From Cryptomeria japonica (taxonomy: Eukaryota > Streptophyta > Pinopsida > Cupressales > Cupressaceae): 64,000 nt of DNA. Location of the stretch: positions 231,438,396 to 231,502,395 of the forward strand of contig NC_081406.1 in NCBI RefSeq assembly GCF_030272615.1, given 5' to 3'. Of the stretch, positions 44,519-58,529 are shown one piece after another. Under the pieces are notes generated by a model. That model was not told the origin of the DNA, made no database searches, and worked only from the letters and a program-made list of their open reading frames with translations. The translations under genes were made by a program, and so were the position numbers. Each line of letters starts with the position of its first letter. Positions within the stretch are counted from its first letter, which is position 1.

Positions 44519-45677
44519 TGTAGTGTCATAAATTTGTGCCTCCTACAATTTTAACCAAATTTTAGGTTCTCACTTTGACGACGACATCTTCTTCCCCAAC
44601 CAAGACCCCTTTTTGCATTTTCACCCCTAGCCCCCTGCATGTTTGAGACCTGAGATAGCTTGAGGACCCTGTCCGGGCCCCAAGATGGGGCAAGACAAGG
44701 GCATGGTGCCCCTTTCCCTCTTGGACAGGGGTGTAGCACCCCTGCCCCACCCTCTTCGGGTGGCCCCAAGATAGGTCCCCTCGGCCCCATCTGCACTTCG
44801 GGATCCTAAATCTTCTCGATGTCAATCTTTTATGAGATGAATTAATCTTCAAGAGGCATGTATAAAAGGGAGTTGGTTTTCTCATTAGCAAAGACGGAGG
44901 AATGGGAGATAAAATTTCAAGCGAAGGGATGATAAGCAAGCATAGGCAAAGATATACATCATCAAGCATTCAAGCATTCAAGTCTTCTTCATTCATCCAT
45001 TGGAGCAATATTTCAACATTCATTTGAAAGCATGTGTGTGTGTTAGGGTTTTATCATGTTACATGAAATTCCATGCAACACTTGTGATGACATTCAAGAA
45101 GCAAAACAATCTTCATCAACAAGTTGCAGATCTACAAGGTATACATTTCTATTGTTTACATTCAAGCATTTGCAATTACTTTCTTTCAAGGTTGATTCCT
45201 CAACTAGGGTTTGGCTGAGACAAACCCTTATCCACAACCCACTTTTCCTCATTTTTATGTGTGCAGGTTGAAGGTGCGCAAGTGTAATTGCAGGTTTGGG
45301 CTTCATTTGCAGAGATGAAAGAACCTTTTTCATTTCGCGGATTTTGTGGAGGAGCATGTACAATCCCGCCATGGTCCCGACGAATTTTCTCCAAATTTGC
45401 AGGCATATCTGTATCAGTCTAATTAGCTCAAATCCGAAGTTACAGTGCGATCTTGAACTGGTAGCTCCTCATTTCACTCATTTTCTCTCTCTTTTCCACA
45501 TAGTCAACAAGTCAACTTTCTCATTTAAAAAAGAGGGTAAATCACACTTCAACCCTTGCAATCCAATTGGAATTCACATCCTTGTTTCTCTTGGATTTGG
45601 ATCTAGTGGATTCAAGCCCCTCTTTTGAATGTAAAGTATCTCCAAGTGAAAATCATCCTAGTGAATTCCTTTCTCTC
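44519..45677 (+). repeat. Element C 3' LTR, truncated
   Basis: 1159 bp matching 37354-38513 and cut after TTCCTTTCTCTC by element D. The 5' LTR continues TCCTAGGTGGGGAGTC there, but this continuation is not found to the right of D. TATAAAAGG lies at 44861-44869. Confidence 0.9.
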
Positions 45678-46794
45678 TGTATACACATAAAAATTGGCTA
45701 TGAGCAATTAAATAAATATTTTATATTTATTTAATGATTATTCTTCTATTAAATAGTTAATTTGAAAAGATTAATTAATTTAATTCATTTTCATGTCTTT
45801 CTATTAATTAATAATTTATTAATTAATTCATCTATCCTATTCTTCTAATTAATTAAATATCTAATATTTAATTACCTTCTCCAAACATTTAAATATCTAA
45901 TATTTAATAGTTATTCTTCTATCCTATAGTCTCAAATTATTAAATAATTTCTAAATTATTTAATTTCTTTTCCAACTCACCCTCCATCTCCACTTCATCT
46001 TCCCTTTGCCAACTCATCAAACATGTGGCTAAGAAAATTAATATTTCTTAAATATTAATTCTTCATTTATCTTCAACCTCCAAACTTAATGAATATTGTG
46101 TACGTACACATATTTCATAACCCATCTTCTATATTCTCTCCAACATCCCCTACATCTTAGGAAGGACTTGAGTCCACTTGTCCTCTCATGCCTAAATATT
46201 CTCCAACCATCCCTAGATTCTCTCAGTCAGCAACTCAGTCAAGGTGAGATGAGTGACACTTGTCTTCTCCTTCCCCCTTTCTCTCAACCTTCATCTTTTC
46301 TCACAGCCATCCAAATCTATAGATCTGATCATGACCGTTGATTTGAGCCACATCATCTCATCCTCTCAAAGTCTATAAAATCAAGAGCTTCAGTTGAGAG
46401 GGAGTTATTCTTCAAGTTAATCTTCAAGCATTTGCAAGCTAATCTTTTGTATATGTGAGTTTTATTCTTGAAGCAAATAGCAATTATCATTTAGCATAAT
46501 CATATAGTATTGCATATCATAGCATCAGTTAACTACAAGTTATTAGTCCATTCTTCATATGCCATTTTGGAAGCCAACAATGCATTGTCTGAGAGCACAC
46601 CATCTGCAACCAAGAACAATGGAGTTAGGACACAATGGGACATAAACCATGAAGGTAATATTAGTATTTTATTTCATATGTACTTCATGTAGTTTCATTG
46701 GTTGAGTTTGGATTTCCTGTAGCATTTCCCTTAGTATTTTGTGAAACTAACTTGTTACAGGTAGCATTCTGAGGATGAAATTCAAGTCGACACA
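45678..46794 (+). repeat. Element D 5' LTR
   Basis: 1117 bp from TGTATACACATAAAAATTGG to GTCGACACA. Very AT-rich at its start. A TATAAAA box lies at 46374-46380 and the likely transcript start follows in the 46.4-kb region. The 3' LTR lacks the part from about 46092 to 46558. Confidence 0.9.
46374..46380 (+). promoter_or_regulatory. TATA box-like site in D 5' LTR
   Basis: TATAAAA in a GTC-TATAAAA-TCAAG context. It falls inside the block deleted from the 3' LTR, so only the 5' LTR keeps it. Confidence 0.55.
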
Positions 46795-46797
46795 TTT

Positions 46798-46815
46798 TGG
46801 CACCCATTGTGGGCC
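46798..46815 (+). promoter_or_regulatory. Element D primer-binding site
   Basis: TGGCACCCATTGTGGGCC, three bases after the LTR. It is a changed form of the TGGCGCCCACC-type site of E. The first bases (TTTTGGCACC) also follow the 3' LTR at 62419-62428. Confidence 0.75.
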
Positions 46816-46861
46816 TCATAGACCTCGCATATACCTTTAAAAATCTCACAAAACATAAAAT

Positions 46862-47190
46862 TAGCGCATTTGTAATGCAGATTCACGCATGTGTGAAATC
46901 TGACAGTGCCTTTATTCTATAGGTTAGCGCATTTGCATTTTAGGTTAGCGCATTTGCATCATAGGTTAGCGTATAAGCATTTCAGGTTAGTGCTTTTGTC
47001 TTAAAGTCAGTGCATTTGCATTACAAGTTGACGCATTTGTGTCCTAGGTTAGCGCGTTTGTCAGAGAAATCATGCTTTTGTATCCACAAAGCAGTGCTTT
47101 TGTAGTCTAGGTTAGCACTTTTGACGTGCAGGTTAGCGCTTTTGAGAAAAAGGATAGCGCATATGTTGGATTAGCGCTTCTGTTTACAAA
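46862..47190 (+). repeat. Short tandem array GGTTAGCGCATTTGCAT in D leader
   Basis: About a dozen imperfect units of 20-25 bp with the core TTAGCGCATTTGCAT or TTAGCGCTTTTG. The same array occurs in inverted orientation at 61025-61270, ahead of the antisense PMD gene. Confidence 0.9.
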
Positions 47191-49034
47191 CTGACAAAAA
47201 TTTCTTGCAAGTCCGAATGTCCAAGAAATCAAATTTTTCAGACTACTAACATGTATGTGCAGGATGATGTTTAGGGCAAATTTTATGCATTTCCTCATCT
47301 AGTTAATTAAAAGTCTTATTTTGGGAAGTAATATACCATATTTTGTTCATTTAGTTTAACTAAGGGGATGAAATTAACAGCATGCAACTTGCATTTTTAG
47401 TAAAATCTCTAAAATAGTTGCACATAGACTTTTAAGAAGGCTAAAATAAACACCATGCTTGTTGGAGCAACATCTCCAAATAGAGGATAGATCACATTGC
47501 TATGGAAAGTTAAAAAGAACACTTATATTCCATGTCTTGAAAGTGGTAGGTATATGCTCTCCCCTTAATTGGGTGACCAAAAAGCCAAACCCACTCTTTT
47601 ATGCTTTCTTTATTTTCAAGCAATTAAATCCTTTAGAGGGTCTGCCTTCCCGAGTTGCCTTGAGGGGGCCAGTGAGAGGGGAACGACCTAAAGTGGAAAC
47701 AGGCTAATGCCAAGTCCTTTCAATCCACTATAAATAAATCGTGTTTGTGATCAAAGTTGAAAACAACATGTGCTGATAAGTTCATACCAACACTATGTTT
47801 CCCCATAAACCCTATGGAGCGTAACCTCTATAGGTTGGGAACCTTTTGTATTTACACAGCTGAAAGTGCCGCATGTATGGCCACATGATCGAAAGCCTTT
47901 ACTAAAAACCACTTGTACTAGTTGCCAAAATCCTTCTAGTTGTTGGCGTAGGAGGTCGGACCTTTGAAGCGGCTCACATACATACGATTCGTAATAGAGA
48001 TATAAAGTTTTCCATGGGGAGTTTTCATGGAAATTGGTGCTTGGCTGCCCCGAAGAAGTGAGTGTCGAGGGTGGAGCTAGTGGGGTCAAGCATCTAAATA
48101 TTCGCTTTGAATAGCGTAGCCTCGGGGGAAACCCCACGTGAGATTCAACAACTATTGTCTCAGCCTACCATACGGATTGTACTTGCTTGTGCATTTTGTT
48201 TATTAAACATTGTGTCTTCTATGTCTGTAACATGTTCCAAATGGTCAAAAATTGAAGAAAATTATCATCTATGAGTGAACAAAAATCCAACAAATTGCTG
48301 AAAAAGTTTGTTCAAAAGAGTGATACAAAAACTTTCCAACAATTGAAACACCAAATCAAAACTAGAGTGTCAAAAACATCAGTATCAAAATAATTCTTAT
48401 AGAAGGTTTGTCTCTAAACTATCACACATTTATTTTTCAAATAGCTCAACAACTAGGTCACTAATCCCACAGGTTATCCCCAAGAAGTTCTATAAACATC
48501 AACAATCAACAAGCTATTGATTCAAACATCTTCAGTGCAAAATCAACATCTTTGTCAAGTCTCTCATCAGGATAATCAAATCCTCTATCATGAAGCTTGA
48601 TCAATCTATACTAGGTTCCTAATCTTGGATATATCTTTCCTATTTTGAACCTAGGTTATATCAAAACCAAAATTGCAGCAACATTGGAATCAAACAAACT
48701 TGTAAATTGTCAAATGCTTACATGACTTTTAAGTATCACCTTAAGAAAAGAAAACCCAGTTATAAAGCTATTCAGAAAAGGATAAGATTCTTGTAGATCA
48801 ATCGCAAGATCTTATTGAAATATAGGACTTTCCTACACCATTTTCGTCACTATCTACGTGGCTGCAATACAGAATTTGATGGAGAAATTTTACAAGGACG
48901 TGCTTTTCAACGAAGAGATGCTTTATCCCAATGAACAAACAATAGTGGTAAAATCAACATGGCATATCTTCCTAAACCCATAATCACCTATTGACTTTGT
49001 CCTTTGGAAGTTTCAATAACTTTGAAATAATCAC
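47191..49034 (+). other. Rest of D leader
   Basis: 1.8 kb between the array and gag with no supported coding frame. A GC-richer block at about 47630-47720 and 47820-48160 (for example GTCGAGGGTGGAGCTAGTGG) resembles the structured leaders I associate with large Tat-group elements, but I cannot confirm this by eye. Several short frames here are interrupted and do not look like protein. Confidence 0.45.
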
Positions 49035-50967
<1,933 letters not shown>

Positions 50968-52029
50968 ATGCATAAAGAAATTTTGGAGAAAGCTTTAGTG
51001 GAAACACCAATTTCAAAAGATTTGTATGTAGATCAGTTCCAAAACATGGTAGGACACCTTGTAGCTCCTCATTGCTTATCGTTTTCTGAAAATGATGAGG
51101 CATCCTTACAACATCCTCACAATGCTCCCTTACATGTTGAAGTCTCCATTAATAAAACTCATGTCCAACATGTACTCATAGATGGAGGAGCTGGCTTAAA
51201 CATTTGTGCATTAAGTTTGATAAAAGCATTGGGATATTCAGAGAATGCAGTAGACCCAAAAAAGAAAATAACCATTAAGGCTTATGATGAAGCAGAACGT
51301 TCTTCTAAAGGAACTGTTGTACTACCAATAAGGATAGGACCTGTGGAAAAAGATACATTGTGTCAGGTTTTAGATTTGAACCTCTCTTACAACATTCTTC
51401 TAGAAAGGCCATGGATTCACAAGATGCAAGCAGTTCCTTCTACACATCACCAATGTGTGAAATTTCCTCATGAAGGAAAAGAGATCACTATAATTGTAGA
51501 TTCCAGTCAATATTGCAATAATTTGAAGCCAACACAAGATACAAGAGTTCCACATAATAGAGAATCAGTATATCCTACCAAAGAAATTCAAGCAAAGTTA
51601 TGGGAAAATTTTGAAGAAAATCTCAAGTTAAATGATGAAGGAATGGGAAAGTATTCTGTGCAAAATTTTCCACTTTCCCCTAAATCATATGGAAAGCCTA
51701 CAGATACTCAATCAAAGACACCAGAAAAATCAAAACATATGTTTAAGGGAACATTTGTTAGTGCTGGAACTCTTGAAGAAGAAAATGAAGACAAAGACAT
51801 TCTTGGTTGGTTGTACAAGGACGAAGATAAAACTATAACAATGACAACAAAAGTCAATATTCCCATAAAACAATATGGCAAAGGATATGAAATCATGCAA
51901 AAAATGGGATACAAAGGAAAAGGACCAATTTTTAAGCAACATCAAGGTATTTCAGAACCCATTTGTCTGCACTCACAATCCACAGAAGATAAATTTGGGC
52001 TTGGATATCTAAAATCAAATCAAAGGTGA
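50968..52029 (+). pseudogene. Element D aspartic protease with G-patch-like segment
   Basis: A 353-codon open frame in the same frame as gag. The protease core reads VQHVLIDGGAGLNICALSL (D-G-G in place of D-T/S-G, as is usual in this lineage), LPIRIGPVEKDTLCQVLDL and ILLERPWIHKMQAVPSTHHQ. Near the end is GKGYEIMQKMGYKGKGPIFK followed by QGISEPI, a G-patch-like Gly-rich motif of the kind found C-terminal to protease in some retroelements, which could bind RNA. The frame itself has no stop, so this piece could be translated if the stop at 50947 were passed. Confidence 0.83.
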
Positions 52030-53477
52030 CATAAACATCAACAACACAAATGGAGAAAGAAATCAGTTTCTAAAGAGGAAAATTGGCAAGAAAAGCTACA
52101 TCAAGCAGCCAAAATAGTAATCAATAAACAAAAGAAGAGGAGATTATCATCAAAGGTGAGAAAACATCTTGTCAACAAGATCTGAAAATACAAACAAAGG
52201 AAAAATCTGAACAAGATATTCCAGAAGTGGTAAAAGTAGAGATGGCAGAAATCAAAGAACTTTTTGCACCATATGACATTCCAGTACGGTATAGTGGAGT
52301 AATTTTAGATCAAGATTCAGAGATAGATTCCAATGAGTATGAATGGAGTCTAGATGTCTTATCTACTACATCAAGTAAGGAACACAATGAAGATCAAGCA
52401 GCTACCACGAAAGAAGACTTGTCTATTGCAGAACAAAAGATGGAGTTGGAAAGAAGACAAGAAGAACTTAGGATTCAAAGAAAAGAGGCGTATGCAAAGG
52501 AGAAAGGGAATGAAAAAAACAAAGAAGTAATGCCACAGGAAGCATCTGGAAATACAATATTTTCATCAAAAGAGGAACAAGATGTATCCAGATATGGCAT
52601 AAAAATAGAAGAATTGAGAGATAGTCAAGTTGGATTGACTGTTAGTCTAGAAGAAGTTGAATTTGAAAGGAGACAAAATCTAGCAAAAGAATCCTCTTTA
52701 TCATGTGCACAAGTATGTCAACTCCTAAATGCAAATGAGGTCAATCAAGAAGGAATTTACAGTATCAAAGATGTGCGTGTTGATATAATCCATTCATTTA
52801 AGGGACAAACGTCAGTTGAAGAACCACTTCAGTATGAGCTACACAATGCTTATATTAATTTTGTTAAGACTAATTCAGAGATGTTTGAAGAAGACAATTC
52901 TCAAAAATATTTGATCTATGATAGTACCTATTCTATGCCAAATTATGATCATTATGTCATGAACGTTGAAACACCTAATGATGACAGTGATTATGAATTA
53001 CCCCTTCTTCATCTTGAAATAATTGATTGGGATAATTTAGACAACCCTGAACTGAATGTCTTTTCCAATAATCATGACTTAGCTGTGTACCTTAATGTTG
53101 TTGAACCCATACATCCTAAGATATCTTCCATTGCAGAATCAAGTAATGTTTCTCATAGTTAGGAGAATGCCAAACTTTCCAGTTGCAAAAACGAAATAAA
53201 ACAAGGAAAGAGACCTATTGTTGAAAACCATTTTATGGCAACATTAGATCAATCAAAAGGGAAAACAAAGGACGTATCTAATGGTGAAAACCTCTCTGAG
53301 GTGCCAGAAGATGGAAGGTTTGACATTCTTCCTGCATATTTTCAAGAGAGATCCGCTATCTTGATAGAACCAACAGAAGTAGTAAACATTGGTACATCAA
53401 AAGATCCTACAATACTTCATTTTGCTGCCTCATTATCAAAAAAAGAGAAGAAAGAATACATGGAATTCTTTACATAA
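52030..53477 (+). pseudogene. Element D linker region between protease and RT
   Basis: After stops near 52027-52185, a 311-codon frame (52227-53162) and an 80-codon frame (53235-53477) are open. The first has a Glu/Arg/Lys helical stretch (EQKMELERRQEELRIQRKEA) and an acidic, Asn/Asp-rich C-terminal half. The second contains NGENLSEVPEDGRFDILPAY, shared with element E. No known domain is seen. A one-base insertion at about 53466-53474 separates this from RT. Confidence 0.65.
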
Positions 53478-54880
53478 AGAAAAAATAAATTTTGCTTGGT
53501 CTTATGCAGATATTCCAGGACTTAATCTCGATCTTATCATGCATCATCTTAATGTGGATTTAAAAGAAAAACCAGTTAAGCAAAAGCTCAGAAAAATGCA
53601 TCCACACATTGCTCTTCTTGTAAAAACTGAGCTGAAGAAACTATTAGACATGGGATTCATAAGATGAGTTTCTTATCCAAAATGGGTTTCAAGTGTTGTA
53701 CCAGTGTCAAAGCCAGATAAGAGCATAAGGATCTATATAGATTTTAGAGATCTGAATAAAGCATGTCCAAAAGATGATTTCCTGCTACTGAACATTGATA
53801 TCATAGTGGACTTATCAACAGGACATGAGATGTTTTCATTAATGGATGGCTTCTCAAGATATAATCAAATAAGAATTGCACCTGAAGATCAAGAGAAAAC
53901 AACTTTCACCTATGCATGGGGAACATATTGCTGGAATGTTATGCCATTTGGGCTTAAAAATGTAGGAGCAACTTATCAAAGGGCTATGATGACAATTTTC
54001 CATGATATGATGCATACATTCATGGAAGATTATGTCGATGTCATACTTGCAAAGTCTTATATCAAAAAAGAACATTTGAACATTTTAAGCAAGATTTTTG
54101 ACAGGATGGAAAGATATCAATTGAGATTAAATCCAAAGAAATGTGCATTTGGGGTAACCTCTAGAAAGCTCCTTGCATACATTATATCAGCTCATGGCAT
54201 TGAAGTAGATCCTGAAAAAGTCAAAGCTATCATTGAGATGGAGTCACCTAAGAACATAAGTCAATTGGGATCTTTACAAGGAAGATTGCAATCAATTAGG
54301 AGATTTGTTTCTCAGTTGGCCGATAGATGCCTGCCATTTACCCATCTTCTACATAAAAATATTCCATTCAAATGGGATTTAAAATGTGAAGAGGCTTTCT
54401 TGCAAATAAAAGAATATCTTATCACTCCTCTGGTACTGATATCACCAACCAAAGGGAAACCGTTGTTACTCTATGCCTCTGCAACAAGTGTATCATTAGG
54501 TGCTCTCCTAGCTCAACATGATGATGAAGGAAAAGAAAGAGCAGTTTATTATATCAATAGAACACTTGTTGGCTATGAATTAAATTATTCCTCAATTGAA
54601 AAGATATGTTTAGCAATTGTATTTGTAACTCAGAAGCTGCGACATTATATGTTGATTCATTCTGTGAAATTAATAGCAAAGATAGATCCTCTCAAATATT
54701 TATTGAGTAAATCAAGATTAACAGGGAGACTAGCCAAATGGGTTATGATACTGAGTGAATTTGACATAGAATATGTTGACTGGAAAGCTATCAAGGGACA
54801 AGTCATTGCTGATCAATTGGCTGATGCACCTTTACAAAATGACATGCCTTTGCACATTGAATTTCTTGATGCAGATATCT
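53478..54880 (+). pseudogene. Element D reverse transcriptase and first RNase H
   Basis: Segments: NFAWSYADIPGLNLDLIMHH, KPVKQKLRKMHP, YPKWVSSVV, FRDLNKACPKDDF, FSLMDGFSRYNQIRIAP, MPFGLKNVGATYQ and MEDYVDVILAKSY. The normal YVDD reads YVDV, so the second catalytic Asp is Val. Thumb and RNase H follow: KPLLLYASATSVSLGALLAQ, YSSIEKICLAIVF, IKGQVIADQLADAP. An in-frame TGA at about 53665 and the frameshift at about 53470 are further defects. From 53704 to 55005 the frame is open. Confidence 0.9.
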
Positions 54881-55300
54881 TAATAGTAAGTACAAACTTT
54901 TGGGAATTATACTTTGATGGTTCCTATACACACTTTGGATCAGGCGTAGGAATCTTTTTCATCACACCTCAAGGACACACAATTCCAAAATCATATAGAC
55001 TGTGATTTCCATGCACCAATAATATTGCAGAGTATGAAGCATTGGCTATAGGGCTTAAAATGGTCATTGAATGGAATGTCAAAGAACTACATGTTTATGG
55101 TGATTCACAACTTATCATCAACCAAATAAATGATGAATATCAAACACAAGATGATAAGCTTATGCCATACAAACAGCTGGTGGAGGAATTTAAAGGACAC
55201 TTTAAAGAAATCACATTCACCCAGATTCCAAGAAATGAGAATAAAGCAGCAGATGCAATGGCTACAATAGCATCTCTCTTGCAAAATAAAGAAAATCAAC
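54881..55300 (+). pseudogene. Element D second (archaeal-type) RNase H
   Basis: Reads WELYFDGSYTHFGSGVGIFF, then NNIAEYEALAIGL, VYGDSQLIINQINDEYQ and NENKAADAMATIASL. The four acidic residues (YFDG, AEYEA, GDS, AAD) are kept. One TGA at 55003 interrupts the frame. Its place between RNase H and integrase is the standard Tat layout, in contrast with element A. Confidence 0.9.
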
Positions 55301-56652
55301 AATGTTACGAATTTCTCGTGGAAGATATCTTAACCCCTACCATCCAATCCCAGCATACCTATCGAATTTTCCATTTATCAGGAACCAGTCAATCCTTATA
55401 CGGTCAAACTTATCAATTTTTAAAATATCATATCCTTCCTATTGAATTATCTCATAATCAGAGAAGAAACTTTATCCGTCAGTCCTCTCACTACACTATT
55501 ATTGTTGATATCCTATATAGATGTGGTCTAGATGGTACTTTGTTGAGATGTCTTGAAAAAGATGAATCTGAGAGAGTCCTTAATGACGTTCATGCAGGTA
55601 TTTTTGGCACACACTCAAGTGGTTTAACATTGGCTAAGAAACTTATTCGTATGGGTTACTTTTGGCCTACTATGGAGAGAGATTCATTCACATATGCTAG
55701 AAAGTGTAAACAATGTCAGATCCATGGGAATCTCATTCATGTACCAGCATAAGAGCTAAATCCAATGATCAGATTGTGGCCATTTTCACAATGGGGCCTT
55801 GATTTGGTAGGAAAGATCAATCCTTCATCTTCTAATGGACATAAGTTTATTTTGATTGCTACTAAATATTTTACTAAGTGGATTGAAGCAATTCCTTTAA
55901 CAATACTGACAAGAAAACAAATATCATCATTCATCTTGAATTATATAATCTGTCGCTATGGAGTTCCTATGACCATTATCACTGATAATGGAAGACCATT
56001 CAAAAATCAAGATGTGAAAGAGCTATGTGAAAAATTTCATATCCAACACAGGTTCTCTACTCCATATTATCCACAAGGTAATGGTCAAGCTGAGGCATCA
56101 AACAAAACTATCTTGAAAATCTTGAAGAAAACAGTAAATGAAGCTGGAAAAGATTGGCACATTTAACTGAATCCTTCTCTTTGGGCATACCGAACTAGCA
56201 TCCGCACTCCAACAGGGGCAACTCCATATTGTTTGGTCTATGGATCAAAAGCCATATTACCAATAGAAGTAGAGATACCTTCTCTACGAGTATCCTTGCA
56301 CGATCTCATACCAGAAGAAGAACAACGAGTCTCTCGACTCCAAGAACTAGAACTGATTCATGAATGTCACCAGAATGCAATAGAACATTTGAAAGTATAC
56401 CAATAAAGAATGGCAAGAAGTTATAACCATAGAGTCAAGCCGCATGTTTTCCAGATTGGAGATATAGTTCCAAGGGAGAATCCAAAAAATCAGCAAGACC
56501 AAGAAAAGAAGGGAAAATTTGAACCAAATTGGCTAGGACCTTTTGTCATAGTAGCAACATATGGATCAGGGGCATACAAGTTATCTACTCCTGAAGGTGA
56601 TTGGTTTGATGAACCTATCAATTCTATCCATCTCAAGAAATTCTATGCTTGA
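55301..56652 (+). pseudogene. Element D integrase
   Basis: Zinc end: HAGIFGTHSSG...ARKCKQCQIHGN. Core: QWGLDLVGKI, TIITDNGRPF and NGQAEASNK, so the D-D-E catalytic residues are all present. C-terminal: RMARSYNHRVKPHVFQIG and GPFVIVATYGSGAYKLS, ending HLKKFYA at 56652. Stops lie at 55750 (TAA), 56164 (TAA) and 56404 (TAA). No chromodomain is present. It is the least damaged integrase core in the window. Confidence 0.9.
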
Positions 56653-56654
56653 GA

Positions 56655-56770
56655 TATAAAGTCCTGAAAAAATCAATAAAAAGCATACAAAGTCCTAAAA
56701 AAATCAATAAAAAGCTTATAAAGTCCTGAAAAAATCAATAAAAAGCATATAAAATCCTGAAGAAATAAAA
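56655..56770. repeat. ~34-bp tandem repeat after D integrase
   Basis: Units AAAGTCCTGAAAAAATCAAT followed by AAAAAGCATA, repeated three to four times right after the integrase stop. Confidence 0.85.
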
Positions 56771-57645
56771 AAATCAAAAAAACAGAAAATCCCTAAAAAG
56801 TATAAAACAATAAAAATGCAATAAATTTAGATGGTAAGAACTTGGTAAACAGGCACTATCTAAAAAGTGAGTTCATCCATCTATGAGATCGCTTTGTGCA
56901 CCTATCCACCCCATCTTACCACATTTACCACTTTCATCTATCTTAGCTTATCCATTCCATCTTTCACATTCATTGATTTGAACCATTTAGCAAGAAATAT
57001 GTAGCTTACCAACAATTATCAATCTTTGACATACTTGTCGTAGTCACTGTCTTAGATTTTATCAAAATCAATCTTATTTGCATTTGTATCCCGCCATGGT
57101 TTGGATCTTGATCAATTCATATATCCATAATAAATTTTTGTTTCCGCTGGGGGCAAAATCCTATTTTCTTTTGCTAAGGTGATCTTTTTAATCTTTGAAA
57201 ATCAAAACATTCGAAAAACTTAGAAAAACCAAAAAACACCTCGGATTTTGAAATAGATAACGAGCATCAAAACAATGAAAATCAAGGCATTTCATCAACA
57301 ACTGAATCATGAAACTCAGGAAAGCGAAGAATTGATCAGCAAGTAATAAAGGATTATCAAAGATCATTCATCAAGATGATTATATCAGTTAATGACCATA
57401 AGAACATGTGAATGACATGCAAGATTCAGTGTTTATATCTTGATTTTTTTGCTAATCATGTACTCTATGCGACTCAAGGATGTCCATGACTAGAGAAGCT
57501 ATGATGGGGCATGATTATTTTCTATGATTGCTATTTGTGGTTTATCTCTTACTATGGTATGTACTTGTCTCAGGATATGATCGGCAAAAGATCAAGGAGG
57601 ACGTTCCAAGTCATGCATGAAAGGAGATAATCCTTGTCTGTTCTA

Positions 57646-57776
57646 CAAGCAATACTCAGGTCAACTTGATCCATTATATCAAGTTGCTTGTATTAACTTG
57701 CTATATCAAAATCCATGTAAGCAATACTCAGGTCATCTTGAATCATTATGTCAAGTTGCTTGTATTTTCTTACAAC
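57646..57776 (+). repeat. Paired hairpin motif shared with element E (D copy)
   Basis: Two ~73-bp units, each AAGCAATACTCAGGTCA followed by a small inverted repeat: CAACTTGAT (57662-57670) pairs with ATCAAGTTG (57678-57686), and the second unit repeats it imperfectly. E has the corresponding pair at 30755-30870 on its own sense strand. Confidence 0.65.
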
Positions 57777-58529
57777 ATTTTAAAGCTCAATGATGAAATC
57801 AAAGCACTGTTACAAAGATAACATATGAAGAATGGCAGTACAATTTTTAGTTAGCTCATTTTTTTCATCAGCATTATAAGCATTCATTTGTCAGTTGCAT
57901 TATAAGCATATCATTTCATTAATAGATCAATGGTCATAAATAATGATTGAGTATACTTGGACAAACAAAAATAATTTGCATTTAATCATTAGGGGTGCAT
58001 TCATTTTTAGAATCATTATCCATTTCATTTAGTTGCATTTTATCATTGCATTAGTTTGCATTTCAATTAAGTACATTTTATTCATCATGAAGTGTATCAT
58101 CATTATTATTTGCATTATCATTCCATTAAAGATCATTTAGTTGTATCTTTGCACTTAGATTCATAAACATACCATATAAAAATAAAAAACAACTCAATCA
58201 TTCATTTGCATTTCATATAAATCATTGCATTTGCATATAGATCATTTATATATCATTTAAGTTAGCGTCCAAGATCATCAAAATTGAAAATCAAAGAAAC
58301 ATTTATCATTGCATCATGTAGATAATAATCATAGGGAAAGGAAAAACAATCAAAATCATCCATATAATCAAAGCATATGAAACATCATCATCATCATCAT
58401 ATAGAGTAACAAGCATAAGAAAGATCATCATCATATAGAATCCATGTCTGCATATAGATCACCATAAAACAATAAAAGTCCAAGTATACAATGATATCAA
58501 ATAAAAAATACAAGTGCCTCCAAATCAAG

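Larger units (their letters stand above)
37354..45677 (+). mobile_element. Element C: pol-less LTR element with antisense ORF, 3' LTR truncated by D
   Basis: The 5' LTR is 37354-38553 and the 3' LTR starts at 44519 but is cut at 45677 by element D. PBS TGGTGAACCTGACGTC and PPT AAAGTGGGGGCTAAA equal those of B apart from point changes, so B and C are related families. Inside are gag-like fragments in sense, a long antisense ORF and two tandem-repeat regions. There is no RT or integrase. The left target site is TTAGT (37349-37353); the right one is not in the window. Confidence 0.85.
56653..58529 (+). other. D region after integrase
   Basis: No gene is supported. It holds a ~34-bp tandem repeat (56655-56770), the paired hairpin motif shared with E (57646-57776), and many imperfect CATTTGCATTATCATT words (57880-58430). 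Confidence 0.6.

Noticed and set aside
44551-44969. Two overlapping minus-strand frames in the C 3' LTR
   Set aside because: They lie inside the LTR, whose other copy does not preserve them as a gene. GC-rich repeat effect.
47793-48137. A 114-codon minus-strand frame in the D leader
   Set aside because: No recognisable motif, and it lies in the probably structured leader. More likely a chance frame.
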